Assembly: GCA_021812825.1 (NCBI GenBank)
Contig: JAKAMO010000024.1
Coordinates: forward strand, 1-29,569
Reading direction: 5' to 3'
Length of the DNA stretch: 29,569 nt
Origin: a bacterium
GTDB lineage: Bacteria; Elusimicrobiota; Elusimicrobia; Elusimicrobiales; UBA9959
Each line of letters begins with the position of its first letter. Position 1 is the first letter of the stretch. The position numbers and the translations under genes were made by a program. The notes beneath the pieces were generated by a model. It did not search any database, was not told the origin of the DNA, and saw only the letters and a list, made by a program, of their open reading frames with translations. This document shows positions 1-7,706 of the stretch, in pieces.

Positions 1-2
1 GG

Positions 3-44
3 CCTGACGGTTTTGTTACAGACGGTAAGGAGAGACTCAAATGA
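3..44 (+). CDS. possible 3' end of an upstream gene (partial)
   Basis: Frame 3 is open from the window edge to a TGA that overlaps the jag ATG in an ATGA arrangement; the visible tail reads PDGFVTDGKERLK. In many bacteria the gene before jag is yidC, so this could be the end of yidC, but only 13 residues are visible and no motif can be checked. The overlap geometry, common elsewhere in this window, is the only real support. Confidence 0.25.
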   Translation, partial: PDGFVTDGKERLK

Positions 45-1132
45 GAGAAACGAAAGCAGAAGCGAAGACAATACAGGACGCCGTTGAAAAAGGCCTGGCG
101 GAACTGGGCCTGCGGCGCGACCAGGTTGAAGTGGTGGTCGTCAGCGAGGGGAAGAGCGGCTTCCTCGGCATCGGCGCCAAGAAAGCCTGCGTCATACTGC
201 GCGAAAAGCGCTGGGGCAGCGAGTCACGCGACGGGGGCAGGGAAGGCAGGGAAGGACGCGGAGGACGCGGCGGACGCGGCAGGCGCGGCGGACGCGGAGG
301 ACGCGGAGAGCGCGGAGAGCGCGGAGACCGCGGCGGACGCGGGGAGCGCGGCGAGCGTTCCGAACGTCAGTCCGCCCCGAGGCGACCCGGCCGCTACGGC
401 TACGAGGATGCCCGCCTCCCGCAGCCCGAAGAGGGGCCCCGCGAGGAGAGGCATCACCACCGCCACGAGGACCGCAAGCGCGCCGACCGCGTATACGCCG
501 AGGAGCCCTTGGCCGCGGAGTACGCGTCCATCCAGGCCGCCGAGGACCCGGTGGAGCACGCCAAAGCGGCTCTGCTCAAGCTGCTGTCGCTGATGGGCTA
601 CGAGGCCACGATCGCGGAGGCCAAGCTGGACTCCGCGGAGAACCTGCTCTTCATCAGGTTCGACTGCGCGGACGCCGCCGCCTTCACTGACGACAACGGC
701 CGCCCCCTGCAGGCGCTGCAGTTCGTCCTTAACTCCATAGTCAGCCGCAAGCGCGAGCCGCATCTGGCCCTGCGCCTGGACACCGGCGGCTACTGGGACA
801 GCAAGGAGAAGGAGATAGCACGCAGCGTGGAAGAAGCCGTCAACGAGGCCCGCCGCGACGACAGGCCGTACCGCCTGGACCCGATGCCCGCCTCGATGCG
901 CAAGATCGTCCACAACCTCATCAAGACCAAGTATCCGGACATGGAGACCGTCTCCGAGGGCGAGGGACGCTGGCGCAAGGTCGTAGTGCGCAAGACCGAG
1001 AAGCCCCAGGAGCAGCAGGCCCCCGAGGCGGCGCCGGTCCAGGAGCCGGAGCAGGCCCCCGAGCAGACCCCGGCCGACGACGCCGGGCAGACGACCGAGG
1101 AGCCCGCAGAGCAGCCTACCGAGCAGAAGTAG
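41..1132 (+). CDS. jag: Jag/KhpB RNA-binding protein with RG-rich linker
   Basis: Cytoplasmic RNA-binding protein of the Jag/KhpB family, which in other bacteria works with KhpA and influences cell elongation and division. The order is: Jag-N domain at about residues 1-52 with the hallmark KSGFLGIGAKKA; an arginine/glycine-rich low-complexity linker at about 64-110; a charged segment with a His cluster; a KH domain at about 168-245; and an R3H domain at about 246-320 with the RxxxH signature (R287, H291). A Pro/Glu/Gln-rich acidic tail follows. AAGGAGA at 27-33 is a good ribosome site for the ATG at 41. At 363 aa it is longer than typical Jag proteins because of the linker and tail. The neighbours mnmE, mnmG and rsmG match the usual origin-proximal context. 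Family assignment is firm; the role of the linker is unknown. Confidence 0.93.
   Translation: MRETKAEAKTIQDAVEKGLAELGLRRDQVEVVVVSEGKSGFLGIGAKKACVILREKRWGSESRDGGREGREGRGGRGGRGRRGGRGGRGERGERGDRGGRGERGERSERQSAPRRPGRYGYEDARLPQPEEGPREERHHHRHEDRKRADRVYAEEPLAAEYASIQAAEDPVEHAKAALLKLLSLMGYEATIAEAKLDSAENLLFIRFDCADAAAFTDDNGRPLQALQFVLNSIVSRKREPHLALRLDTGGYWDSKEKEIARSVEEAVNEARRDDRPYRLDPMPASMRKIVHNLIKTKYPDMETVSEGEGRWRKVVVRKTEKPQEQQAPEAAPVQEPEQAPEQTPADDAGQTTEEPAEQPTEQK
232..357 (+). repeat. degenerate 9-bp tandem repeat encoding RGG/RGE linker
   Basis: The region is built from imperfect 9-base units of the type GGACGCGGA or GAGCGCGGA, encoding mostly GRG and ERG triplets of the Jag linker. Because the unit is a multiple of three, copy-number change would preserve frame. 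The same repeat also creates long spurious open frames on both strands. Confidence 0.75.
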
Positions 1133-1154
1133 CCCCGCGGAGCTCGGCTGTACG

Positions 1155-1190
1155 GCGCGGCGGCGGGAACGCCGCCGCGCTTTTCTTTTT
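1155..1190 (+). terminator. Rho-independent terminator after jag
   Basis: A perfect 10-bp stem, GCGCGGCGGC at 1155-1164 and GCCGCCGCGC at 1171-1180, with the six-base loop GGGAAC, is followed at once by TTTTCTTTTT (1181-1190). It lies between the jag stop and the mnmE start, so mnmE probably depends on read-through or on a weak promoter in the remaining few bases. Confidence 0.9.
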
Positions 1191-1205
1191 CAGCAGACCA
1201 GGAAG

Positions 1206-2576
1206 ATGAAACTGCCGGACACTTCGGATACCATCGTGGCGCAGGCGACCCCTCCGGGCGCCGGAGCGCTGGCGATAGTCCGCCTCTCCGGCCCGGCCGC
1301 TTTCACCGCCGCCGCCGCCTTCCTCTCCCCGGCCCCGCGCGCTCCGGAGCACGCAAGGGCGAGCCTCTTATCGATCAAGGACTCCGGCAGGCTGGTGGAC
1401 CGCGTGGTGGCGGTCTTCTTCAAGGCCCCTGCAAGCTACACCGGAGAGGACAGCGTTGAGATAACCTGCCACGGTTCCCCGTATATTATCCGCACCCTGC
1501 TCAACCTGGCCGTCCGGGCCGGCGCCCGGCCCGCGGCCCCGGGCGAGTTCACGCTGCGCGCTTTCCTGAACGGCAAACTGGACCTGGCCCAGGCCGAAGC
1601 GGTGGGACAGCTGATAGAGGCGTCCTCTTCCCGGGCCCATCGCGCAGCCATCACCCAGGCCGAGGGGGTCCTCTCCGACAAGGTCCGCGGCATCAGGGAG
1701 GAACTGGTGAAGCTCCTGGCCCAGGTGGAGGCCCGCCTGGACGACAGCTACGAAGAGACTCCTCCGCTCGACACTGCCCGTTTCCTAAGGCGGGTACGCC
1801 GCGCCGAAGAGACGTCGCTAGCCCTCGCCGGACAATACGAGGCCGGCCGGGGCATCAGGGACGGCCTCAAGGCGGTCATCGCCGGAGCTCCCAATTCCGG
1901 CAAATCCTCGCTTCTCAACGCGCTGCTGGGTTATGACAGGGCCATCGTGGCGCCCACCTCCGGCACCACCCGCGACACACTGGAGGCCCGGATAGAGATA
2001 GACGGCTTCTCCGTCCTCTTCACCGACACGGCCGGCTTCAGCGAGCGCCCTTCCGCCGGCGCGGAAAGGGAGGGCATGCGCAGGGCGGAGGCGGCTTTGG
2101 CCGCAGCCGATACGGTACTGCTGGTAAAGGACTCCTCGACGAAGGAAAGCCGGGGGGACAGGACAGCGGAGGAAAAAGTGAAGCTTCTGGTCCCACCGGC
2201 GGCCAGGGTGCTCAGGGTTTACAGTAAGTCGGACCTGTCGCGCCTCAGGCCGGCTCCGCCGGGGTCGTTCCAGGTATCCGCCAGGAACGGGACCGGCCTC
2301 GGGAAACTGAAGACCGCCCTGGTGCGGGAGCAGACCAGGCTTTTCAGCGACGGCGCTCAAGCGGTGGTGACGTCGGCGCGCCATTTCGAAGCGCTCTCCG
2401 GAGCGGCGAGGGAACTCGGCGCCCTTCGCGCGCTGCTCGCCGGCGGCGAGGCTCGCCTCGAGCTGGCCGCGGAGCATCTGCGCGGGGCGGCGGACTCGCT
2501 GGCCGCCATCCTCGGCGAGACCGTACCCGAGGAGGTCCTGGCCGACATCTTCGGCAGGTTCTGCTTCGGAAAATGA
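1206..2576 (+). CDS. mnmE: tRNA modification GTPase MnmE
   Basis: Works with MnmG in a cytoplasmic complex that installs the (carboxymethyl)aminomethyl group on wobble uridine 34 of certain tRNAs, using methylene-tetrahydrofolate, FAD and GTP hydrolysis. The N-terminal folate-binding domain starts with DTIVAQATPPGAGALAIVRLSG. The inserted G domain has the P-loop GAPNSGKS (residues 227-234), TTRDT and DTAG; the guanine-specificity motif reads SKSD instead of the usual NKxD. The C-terminus ends in FCFGK, with the catalytic cysteine of the family C-[IVL]-G-K motif (I read F at the second position). The length of 456 aa is normal. The start is fixed by homology, although the GGAAG directly abutting the ATG is poorly spaced as a ribosome site. 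It is followed by a short gap and a membrane gene before mnmG. Confidence 0.96.
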   Translation: MKLPDTSDTIVAQATPPGAGALAIVRLSGPAAFTAAAAFLSPAPRAPEHARASLLSIKDSGRLVDRVVAVFFKAPASYTGEDSVEITCHGSPYIIRTLLNLAVRAGARPAAPGEFTLRAFLNGKLDLAQAEAVGQLIEASSSRAHRAAITQAEGVLSDKVRGIREELVKLLAQVEARLDDSYEETPPLDTARFLRRVRRAEETSLALAGQYEAGRGIRDGLKAVIAGAPNSGKSSLLNALLGYDRAIVAPTSGTTRDTLEARIEIDGFSVLFTDTAGFSERPSAGAEREGMRRAEAALAAADTVLLVKDSSTKESRGDRTAEEKVKLLVPPAARVLRVYSKSDLSRLRPAPPGSFQVSARNGTGLGKLKTALVREQTRLFSDGAQAVVTSARHFEALSGAARELGALRALLAGGEARLELAAEHLRGAADSLAAILGETVPEEVLADIFGRFCFGK

Positions 2577-2589
2577 AGGCTGGACGCCC

Positions 2590-3354
2590 ATGAAAGACCT
2601 CTTCCCGATAAACCTCCTGACCGCCCCGGCGAAAGCCTTCTCCGGCCTGGCCTCCGGCAAGACCGCCTGGGGCTGGCCGCTCGGCCTGTTCGCGGCAGCT
2701 ACCGCGTCATCCGCGCTCCTCTGCACGCTGCTCCCGCCGCAGTTCACCGCTGAAGCCCTGGAAGGCATGGCGGTGAACCGCGACCTGAGCTTCGCTTTCT
2801 ACTTCGCGGTCTCTCTGGGCGGCGGCCTGGCGTTCTCGGCCTGCACGGCGGGACTGCTCTCGGCCGCGGCCCGCTTCCTGGCCGGAGGCCGCCTCTCGCT
2901 GAGGCTGCCGGCGGCGCTGCTCGCCTGCGCCTCGCTGGGAATTACTTCGGCTTTCATGCACAACGCCGCCGGGGGGCAGCGCAACGCCGGCCTTGCCGTA
3001 GCGACCGGCGCGCTGGCCTTTTCGACCTGGGCAGCCGCCTCTGACCGCGCACGTTTCGGCGCGCTGCTGAAATCCCTGCTGGCGGTCTCCGTCTTCACGC
3101 TGATAGCGGGCCTGGCCGGCGGCCTCGCCGCGCTGGCTGGATCGGTGAAGGTATACACCGGGATAGAATACCTCGCGGCGCTCCTCTCCCTTATCTGGCT
3201 GGGAAAGGCCGTGGCCGCCGTATACCAGGAAAGCACGGCGCGGGCCTTCTCTTCCGCGGTGCTGGGCCTGCTGGGCGGAATGGCCCTTCTGTTCCTGCTG
3301 TACAATCTCGGTTTCATCCCGGAGGACGCCTTCCAGGCGCTGATGCTGATCTGA
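2590..3354 (+). CDS. polytopic membrane protein, Yip1-like
   Basis: A hydrophobic protein of 254 aa with about five to six predicted membrane segments (around residues 28-50, 70-95, 105-125, 135-150, 160-185, 190-212 and 222-245, some of them marginal). The pattern of an N-terminal P-x-x-A-F segment followed by alternating Ala/Leu/Gly-rich helices resembles bacterial Yip1-domain proteins, but no diagnostic residue can be pointed to. It starts 13 bases after mnmE and its TGA overlaps the mnmG ATG, so it is co-transcribed and probably translationally coupled with the tRNA-modification genes. Function is unknown; a link to membrane or lipid homeostasis would be guesswork. Confidence 0.85.
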   Translation: MKDLFPINLLTAPAKAFSGLASGKTAWGWPLGLFAAATASSALLCTLLPPQFTAEALEGMAVNRDLSFAFYFAVSLGGGLAFSACTAGLLSAAARFLAGGRLSLRLPAALLACASLGITSAFMHNAAGGQRNAGLAVATGALAFSTWAAASDRARFGALLKSLLAVSVFTLIAGLAGGLAALAGSVKVYTGIEYLAALLSLIWLGKAVAAVYQESTARAFSSAVLGLLGGMALLFLLYNLGFIPEDAFQALMLI

Positions 3355-5120
3355 TGCCGGCGTTCAAATATCCCGAGATCTTCGACGTGATCGTAGTCGG
3401 CGCAGGCCACGCTGGCTGCGAGGCCGCGCTGGCCGCCGCGCGGCTCGGGGCAAGGACCCTGCTGCTGACGCAAGACCCCGACACTGCGGCGCAGATGTCC
3501 TGCAATCCCTCCATCGGCGGGGTGGGCAAGGGCCAGCTTGTCAGGGAGCTGGACGCGCTGGGCGGGGAGATGGGGAGGACGGCGGACCTGGCCATGCTCA
3601 GCTCCCACATGCTGAACACCTCCAAAGGCGCGGCCGTCCGCTCGCCGAGGGCGCAGTGCGACAAGAAACTCTACCAGCTCGCCATGAAGTCCGCCCTGGA
3701 GCGCCAGCCCGGGCTGCTGCTGAAGCAGGACGAGGTCCGCGAGATACTGCACCGCGCCGGGCGTGCCGCCGGGGTCAGGACCGCCCGCGGCACGGTCTAC
3801 CGCTCCCGCGCCGTGGTCCTGACGGCCGGCACCTTCCTGCGAGGCCTGATCCACGTCGGGTTTGATTCTTTCCCGGGCGGCAGGTACAACCATCCGCCGT
3901 CGAACGCGCTCTCCGGGAACCTGCGCGAGCTGGGTTTCAAGCTGGGCCGGCTGAAGACCGGCACCCCGATGCGGCTGAACGGCCGCACGATAGATTTCTC
4001 CAAATGCGAGGAGCAGGAACCTGATTCTCCGCCGACGCCCTTTTCGCACTTCACCGCGGCCATAACCAACCCGCAGCTCCCCTGCTGGATAACCCGCACT
4101 ACCGCCAGGACGGCGGAGATAATCAGAGGCGGCCTGGACAGCTCCCCGCTCTACAGCGGCAAGATCAAATCAGCCGGCCCGCGCTACTGTCCCTCCATAG
4201 AGGACAAGGTGGTCAAGTTCCCGCACCACGGGGCCCATCACCTGTTCCTCGAGCCGGAAGGCTTCGACACGCAGGAATACTACGTCAACGGCCTTTCCAC
4301 CAGCCTTCCGGAAAGGACGCAGCTGGAAATGCTGCGCTCCGTTCCCGGCCTTGAGAAGGCCGAACTGATGCGCGCCGGCTACGCCATAGAGTACGACTAC
4401 TCGGATCCGTCGCAGCTCGACTACACGCTGCAGACCCGCGTACTCCCGGGCCTATACTCTGCGGGCCAGGTCAACGGCACCACCGGCTACGAGGAGGCGG
4501 CGGCCCAGGGCCTGTTGGCCGGCATAAACGCCGCGCTCGCCGTCTCGGGGCGGGAGCCGCTGGTCATCCGCCGCGACGAGGGCTACATAGGCGTGATGAT
4601 AGACGACCTGGTCTCGAAGGGCGTGGACGAGCCCTACCGCATATTCACTTCCAGGGCGGAGTTCCGCCTGCTGCTGCGTTCTGACAACGCGGACCTCCGC
4701 CTTGCGCCGGCGGGCTTCAGGCTCGGCCTGCTCCCGGCCGCCCTCAAGCCCTGCTTCGAGGCTTACGAAGCCGCGGTGCGGGCGCTGCTGGCCGGAGAAA
4801 AGCCTCCGCAACTGCCGGCCGGGCCATGGACGCCGGAGAAGGCCAGGGTCACGGCGGAGATAGAGAAGACCTACGAGATCTACGTGCGCCGCAACCTGAA
4901 GCAGGCCGAGAAGCTCAAGAAATTCGAGCACCTCCGCATCCCGGAGGGGTTCAGCTACCTGTCAGTGAAGGCCCTTCCGAACGAGGCCAGGCATAAGCTC
5001 GAGAATCACAGGCCTCAGACGCTGGCGCAGGCGGGGCGCATCCCGGGGGTGACCCCGGCGGACGTGCAACTGCTCTGGGTGCTGCTCGAGAAACGCCGTG
5101 CGGCGGAGGCGCGAAAGTGA
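3354..5120 (+). CDS. mnmG: tRNA uridine-5-carboxymethylaminomethyl synthase subunit MnmG
   Basis: FAD-dependent partner of MnmE in wobble-uridine modification. The dinucleotide-binding motif VVGAGHAGCEAAL is at residues 14-26 (G16, G18, G21). It is followed by SCNPSIGGVGKGQLVRELDA, the second FAD motif GLYSAGQVNGTTGYEEAAAQG near residue 367, and SRAEFRLLLRSDNADLRL near residue 430, all hallmark MnmG blocks. The C-terminal helical domain is present (YLSVKALPNEARHKL, then IPGVTPADVQLLWVLLEK). At 588 aa it is shorter than the usual 620-630, apparently through a shortened segment before the C-terminal domain. The ATG overlaps the preceding TGA by one base, and the end overlaps rsmG by four bases. 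Confidence 0.97.
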   Translation: MPAFKYPEIFDVIVVGAGHAGCEAALAAARLGARTLLLTQDPDTAAQMSCNPSIGGVGKGQLVRELDALGGEMGRTADLAMLSSHMLNTSKGAAVRSPRAQCDKKLYQLAMKSALERQPGLLLKQDEVREILHRAGRAAGVRTARGTVYRSRAVVLTAGTFLRGLIHVGFDSFPGGRYNHPPSNALSGNLRELGFKLGRLKTGTPMRLNGRTIDFSKCEEQEPDSPPTPFSHFTAAITNPQLPCWITRTTARTAEIIRGGLDSSPLYSGKIKSAGPRYCPSIEDKVVKFPHHGAHHLFLEPEGFDTQEYYVNGLSTSLPERTQLEMLRSVPGLEKAELMRAGYAIEYDYSDPSQLDYTLQTRVLPGLYSAGQVNGTTGYEEAAAQGLLAGINAALAVSGREPLVIRRDEGYIGVMIDDLVSKGVDEPYRIFTSRAEFRLLLRSDNADLRLAPAGFRLGLLPAALKPCFEAYEAAVRALLAGEKPPQLPAGPWTPEKARVTAEIEKTYEIYVRRNLKQAEKLKKFEHLRIPEGFSYLSVKALPNEARHKLENHRPQTLAQAGRIPGVTPADVQLLWVLLEKRRAAEARK

Positions 5121-5776
5121 ACGACGAAGTTACCGCGACCCTGGCCTCCTGGGGGATGATCCTGCCGCCGTCCTCGCGCGCGGCGCTCGAAACCTTCGCG
5201 GAAGGACTGAAGGAGAAGAACTCGCTGCTCAACCTGGTCTCCAGGACGGACGAGCCCCATCTCTGGGAAAGGCATATCCTGGACGCGCTGGCCGCGGTGC
5301 CGCTGCTGCGGCGCCTGCTACCGCCCGGGTCCGTGATCGCCGACGCGGGCTCCGGCGCCGGCTTCCCGGGCCTGGCCCTGTCGGCCGCCCTGCCGGAATA
5401 CCGTTTCGAGCTGCTTGATTCCAGCGGCAAGAGATGCGCTTTCCTCAACTGGTCCGCGGCCAGGATGAAGGCCGCCAACGTCTCCGTCTTCCACCGGCGC
5501 CTGGGCGAGAGGGGAGAGGTCTCGGCAGTCCGCTACGGCGCGGTGCTGGAGCGGGCCATGGGGCAACTTGAAAACATACTGCCCCAATGCTTAAATATAC
5601 TGGCTGAAGGGGGGAGCTTCCTGGCCTGGCAGAGCTCCTCTCAACTGGCGGCCTCGAGACCAGCGGTGGACGCGGCGCTGGCCAGGGCAGGGGGAGAACT
5701 CTTGGAGATATTCTCCTACCGTCTGCCAGGAGAGGAAGCCGACCGCGGCATCTCGGTGTTCAGGAAGCGCCGCTAG
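5117..5776 (+). CDS. rsmG: 16S rRNA (guanine-527-N7)-methyltransferase RsmG
   Basis: SAM-dependent methyltransferase that methylates G527 in the 530 loop of 16S rRNA. The SAM-binding motif DAGSGAGFPGL starts at residue 76, in the typical RsmG context (preceded by RHILDALAAVPLL). The length of 219 aa is normal. The start is GTG at 5117, overlapping the mnmG stop as GTGA, with GGAGG at 5105-5109 as ribosome site. The mnmG-rsmG pair is the standard arrangement, but parA/parB, which often follow, are absent here. Confidence 0.95.
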   Translation: MNDEVTATLASWGMILPPSSRAALETFAEGLKEKNSLLNLVSRTDEPHLWERHILDALAAVPLLRRLLPPGSVIADAGSGAGFPGLALSAALPEYRFELLDSSGKRCAFLNWSAARMKAANVSVFHRRLGERGEVSAVRYGAVLERAMGQLENILPQCLNILAEGGSFLAWQSSSQLAASRPAVDAALARAGGELLEIFSYRLPGEEADRGISVFRKRR

Positions 5777-5787
5777 CACGGAGAGAT

Positions 5788-6303
5788 ATGCACATACTCA
5801 ATTATTATTTCACGCCGTTCGCGGTCATACTTATCCTCTTCGCGATCTTCTTCTCGCAGCCGGAAAAAGGCGTGACCTATCTGTCCTTCGGCATACTTGG
5901 CGCGGCTTTCGCGCTCAACATCTGGCTCAATCGCAACATCTACCGCTTCCTCCGCTGGAGCCGCCACATCCGGGCCGTCACCGTCTGGCTTAACCTCGCC
6001 GTGAGCGCCGCCCTCTTCTACCTGCTCTCGGCCTACTGGGCCCCGATGTGGCTGCTCTTCCTCACCGCCCCGGCCGCCAGCGCGATGTACATGAAGAAAT
6101 GGCAGGTCTTCCTGACCGCGCTGTTCTCCTGCGCCGTGATGTTCTCGCTCTACTACGTGCGCGGGCTGGCCTTCGGGGAGGGCGGTCTGGGGACGCAGCT
6201 CTGGGCCATGGCCGGCACGCAGGCCGTCTTCATAGTCTTCTTCTCGATGTTCACCGCCGCTATGGCGGAGATGGTCATCAAGGTGCGGGATTCGATGCGC
6301 TGA
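5788..6303 (+). CDS. small polytopic membrane protein, function unknown
   Basis: 171 aa with about five membrane helices (roughly residues 8-24, 30-47, 62-80, 82-97, 107-125 and 136-160, one of them marginal) and short loops, ending in a charged stretch (VIKVRDSMR). The GGAGAG at 5780-5785 supports the ATG. It resembles the membrane half of sensor or transporter proteins but lacks any attached catalytic domain, so no family is claimed. It lies 11 bases after rsmG and 49 before the metalloprotease-like gene, suggesting one transcription unit. Confidence 0.8.
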   Translation: MHILNYYFTPFAVILILFAIFFSQPEKGVTYLSFGILGAAFALNIWLNRNIYRFLRWSRHIRAVTVWLNLAVSAALFYLLSAYWAPMWLLFLTAPAASAMYMKKWQVFLTALFSCAVMFSLYYVRGLAFGEGGLGTQLWAMAGTQAVFIVFFSMFTAAMAEMVIKVRDSMR

Positions 6304-6352
6304 GCGGAAAAGCGGGCCCGGAGCGCCGACCCTGGCGCCGGGCGCTTCCCAG

Positions 6353-7465
6353 ATGGACATATTAGCCAAACTCCGAGTGCTCTTCTGGGGCCTAGTAATA
6401 GGCCTCTGGGGGCTGTTCATGTACCAGTACATGAGCGAGGATATGTCCGCTCTCAAGCGCTTCAAGGTGACGAAGAACCCTTTCGCCGGAGTACTTCCCG
6501 CCGACAGACCGGTGCTTAAGAAATATCCGCCCGCCGCGCCTTTCCGTCCGGCCCGGCCCCCGGAGCAGACTGCTCCGGGCGAGGGCAAGCTTGGCGGACA
6601 AGGCACCGTAGACCTGGTGAAGGCAGGAGCAGACATCAAGGACATCGCCTCGGTCCCGCTGATGACGGAGAAGACCGACAGGGAGAAAGCCGCCGGGGCC
6701 GCCGCGGCCGATTTCAGCAGCTACCCGCCGCCGCCCGACGGCTTCTCGGTGAAGGAGACCCCTCATTTCGTCGTTTACGAGGAAGGGCCGGAAGTGCGGC
6801 GGGAAACCGTGGACACTCTGGAATCCCTGCACGGCAACATCATGCTGGACCTCGTCGCCTTCTCACCGTGGACCCGCGAGAAGAAGGTGTTCATCTACTA
6901 CGCGCAGAGCGCGAAAACCTACCGCAAGCTTACCGGCCGCCCGGAATGGTCCGGCGGCGCGGCCTCGCTGGGCGAGCGGAAAATCTACGTCTATAAGAGC
7001 GACGAGGCCTTTGGCATACTGGCCCACGAACTTACGCATATCTATTTCGACAGCTTCTTCCCGGCGTCGCGCCCCAGCCCGCTGTGGCTGAGCGAGGGGA
7101 TAGCGACCTACATACAGTCCGAGCGGGGCATGTCCACCCCCGAATGGCTGCAGCAGAACCTGCAGCTGCTCGAAGGTGGGAGCGGCTTCAAGCTGAACGA
7201 CCTGGTGCGCATAGACAGCATGCAGGGCGCCGACGAGGATAACGTCCGGCTGTGGTACGCGGAGTCCTACAGCGTCGTCCGCTTCCTGATGAAGCTGAAG
7301 GCCGGCGACGCCTTCTACGTCTTCTGCAAGGAGCTGCGCGACGGCAAGCCCGCACACCAGGCCCTGTACCGCGCCTACGGCATGCCATACAACCGCCTCG
7401 CCTCCCTCGAATACGCGTGGCGCTACGACCTGAAGACCGGGAAGATCTCCGGCCTGCGGCGCTAG
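6353..7465 (+). CDS. membrane-anchored gluzincin-type metalloprotease (peptidase MA-like)
   Basis: 370 aa. An N-terminal membrane anchor (about residues 8-26) is followed by a Pro-rich, probably extracytoplasmic linker to about 125. The catalytic domain carries HELTH (H225-E226-L-T-H229), with a downstream glutamate in WLSEGIATY (E248), the gluzincin zinc-ligand arrangement of the peptidase MA-like family. The section FHVVYEEGP-like at about 138-146 (PHFVVYEEGPE) is also typical of this family. The substrate is unknown. It is the last gene before a strong terminator at 7494-7523 and has no obvious ribosome site apart from a weak purine stretch, so it may be coupled to the gene before it. Confidence 0.82.
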   Translation: MDILAKLRVLFWGLVIGLWGLFMYQYMSEDMSALKRFKVTKNPFAGVLPADRPVLKKYPPAAPFRPARPPEQTAPGEGKLGGQGTVDLVKAGADIKDIASVPLMTEKTDREKAAGAAAADFSSYPPPPDGFSVKETPHFVVYEEGPEVRRETVDTLESLHGNIMLDLVAFSPWTREKKVFIYYAQSAKTYRKLTGRPEWSGGAASLGERKIYVYKSDEAFGILAHELTHIYFDSFFPASRPSPLWLSEGIATYIQSERGMSTPEWLQQNLQLLEGGSGFKLNDLVRIDSMQGADEDNVRLWYAESYSVVRFLMKLKAGDAFYVFCKELRDGKPAHQALYRAYGMPYNRLASLEYAWRYDLKTGKISGLRR

Positions 7466-7493
7466 CGCGGCTGATTCTCTTCCTTAATATATA

Positions 7494-7523
7494 CGGGGTT
7501 GACCAAAATCAACCCCGCTTTTT
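7494..7523 (+). terminator. Rho-independent terminator closing the jag-rsmG block
   Basis: A perfect 9-bp stem (CGGGGTTGA at 7494-7502, TCAACCCCG at 7509-7517) with loop CCAAAA is followed by C and five T (7519-7523). It separates the first block from the dcw promoter. Confidence 0.9.
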
Positions 7524-7588
7524 CATCCCCTGCCGATCGCCATTCCCCTAAAAAATAACGTAAAAACAATCCTTTTTTGCTCCGGGTA

Positions 7589-7617
7589 TTGACAAGGGGG
7601 GGGGCATGCTATATACT
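7589..7617 (+). promoter_or_regulatory. sigma-70 promoter of the dcw cluster
   Basis: A perfect -35 TTGACA (7589-7594), a 17-base spacer and TATACT (7612-7617) as -10. The spacer contains nine consecutive G (7596-7604). Transcription would begin near 7624, leaving a leader of about 80 bases before mraZ. The octamer TATATACT recurs at 7672-7679 and could act as a second, weaker -10. The 7524-7706 stretch is otherwise AT-richer than its surroundings and has no gene. Confidence 0.85.
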
Positions 7618-7627
7618 AATAATCCGT

Positions 7628-7667
7628 GTGGTGGAAAGTGGTGAATAATGTTTTTTTGTGGTTGAAA
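7628..7667 (+). promoter_or_regulatory. candidate MraZ operator boxes
   Basis: Three GTGG-containing decamers stand on an exact 10-base register: GTGGTGGAAA (7628), GTGGTGAATA (7638) and GTGGTTGAAA (7658), with a degenerate T-rich slot at 7648. MraZ in other bacteria binds direct G-rich or AAAGTG-type repeats spaced at 10 bp upstream of its own gene. Position just downstream of the promoter, and directly before mraZ, fits autoregulation of the dcw operon. This is inferred from spacing and context. Confidence 0.72.
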
Positions 7668-7706
7668 ATGTTATATACTGGGTAAGCGCGAAACAGAGAT
7701 AAAAAG

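Noticed and set aside
84..913. Long alternative frames on both strands over jag (Ala/Asp-rich forward, Ser/Ala-rich reverse)
   Set aside because: They arise from the 9-bp repeat and GC-rich bias of the real gene and have no recognisable motif or ribosome site.
1818..4049. Large reverse-strand frames opposite mnmE, the Yip1-like gene and mnmG
   Set aside because: They oppose clear protein families and their products are low-complexity Arg/Gly/Ala sequences, typical antisense shadows in GC-rich DNA.
7672..7679. Second TATATACT as an independent promoter for mraZ
   Set aside because: No acceptable -35 stands 16-18 bases upstream (only a T run), so it is noted as a possible weak element rather than called.
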